Source of the DNA: Myxococcales bacterium
GTDB lineage: Bacteria; Myxococcota; Myxococcia; Myxococcales; 40CM-4-68-19
Assembly: GCA_020201435.1 (NCBI GenBank)
Contig: JAIVGS010000008.1
Location: 1 to 35,239, forward strand
Direction: 5' to 3'
DNA length: 35,239 bases
Shown here in pieces: positions 32,561 through 35,239 of this stretch. Positions within the stretch are counted from its first letter, which is position 1. Every line of letters starts with the position of its first letter. Position numbers and translations under genes: made by a program. Under the pieces are notes generated by a model. It made no database searches. It saw only the letters and a program-made list of their open reading frames with translations, and was not told the DNA's origin.

Positions 32561-35239
<2,679 letters not shown>

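Overview
The window is a GC-rich, densely packed bacterial chromosome segment with no rRNA, tRNA, transposase or CRISPR visible. Gene content (complete classical menaquinone pathway, Gram-negative-style nucleotide-heptose and CDP-dideoxysugar genes, a lipid-type polyketide synthase) and the codon and GC style suggest an uncultured Gram-negative of the Acidobacteriota or a neighbouring phylum. That placement is inference from style, not from a marker gene.

Region 1 (3-5993, +) is the 3' part of a large iterative polyketide synthase, KS-AT-ACP-KR-DH in the order of PfaA-type lipid synthases, fused to a C-terminal PLP-dependent alpha-oxoamine synthase. It should release its acyl chain by decarboxylative condensation with an amino acid, giving an amino-ketone (sphingoid- or sulfonolipid-like) product. 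A palindrome at 6014-6094 separates it from the next, convergent unit.

Region 2 (6106-10017, -) reads aroF, ubiE/menG, a HelD-like superfamily 1 ATPase and an exported thioredoxin-fold protein. Divergent from it, Region 3 (10118-17467, +) is a tightly coupled operon menF-menD-menH-menB-menA-menC-menE, with GTGA or ATGA overlaps at every junction. DAHP synthase feeds chorismate to MenF and UbiE does the last methylation, so nearly the whole route from the shikimate entry point to menaquinone is here; only a DHNA-CoA thioesterase (MenI) and the rest of the shikimate pathway are missing. moaA (17517-18617) follows with its own leaderless-type promoter.

Region 4 (18670-20634) holds two divergent methyltransferases, a THUMP-domain RNA methyltransferase (-) and a Methyltransf_32-type protein (+), only 21 bases apart.

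Region 5 (20631-35239) is a surface-glycan locus: rfbF-rfbG-rfbH (CDP-4-keto-3,6-dideoxyhexose route), a giant methyltransferase/GT2/GT4 fusion, a small unknown protein, hddA, an hddC-gmhA fusion and gmhB (complete GDP-D-glycero-alpha-D-manno-heptose route), a membrane GT-C-like protein, a methyltransferase, and on the opposite strand gmd (frameshifted by a 55-bp tandem duplication) and an NAD-dependent epimerase that runs off the end.

The most unusual feature is a set of three unrelated short repeat families lying inside conserved genes without breaking their frames: a palindromic AACGCGCGTT element in ubiE, menD and menE; a TGAAATCGTTTCA tandem in menH; and a TTGGGGACACTCG tandem in the RNA methyltransferase, which recurs just after the moaA stop codon. 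They behave like coding-tolerant mini-repeats reminiscent of Rickettsia palindromic elements. A second pattern is that genes starting transcription units or lying after gaps often have no Shine-Dalgarno but a TANNNT-like hexamer 6-7 bases before the start, suggesting leaderless mRNAs, whereas operon-internal genes mostly have good ribosome sites.
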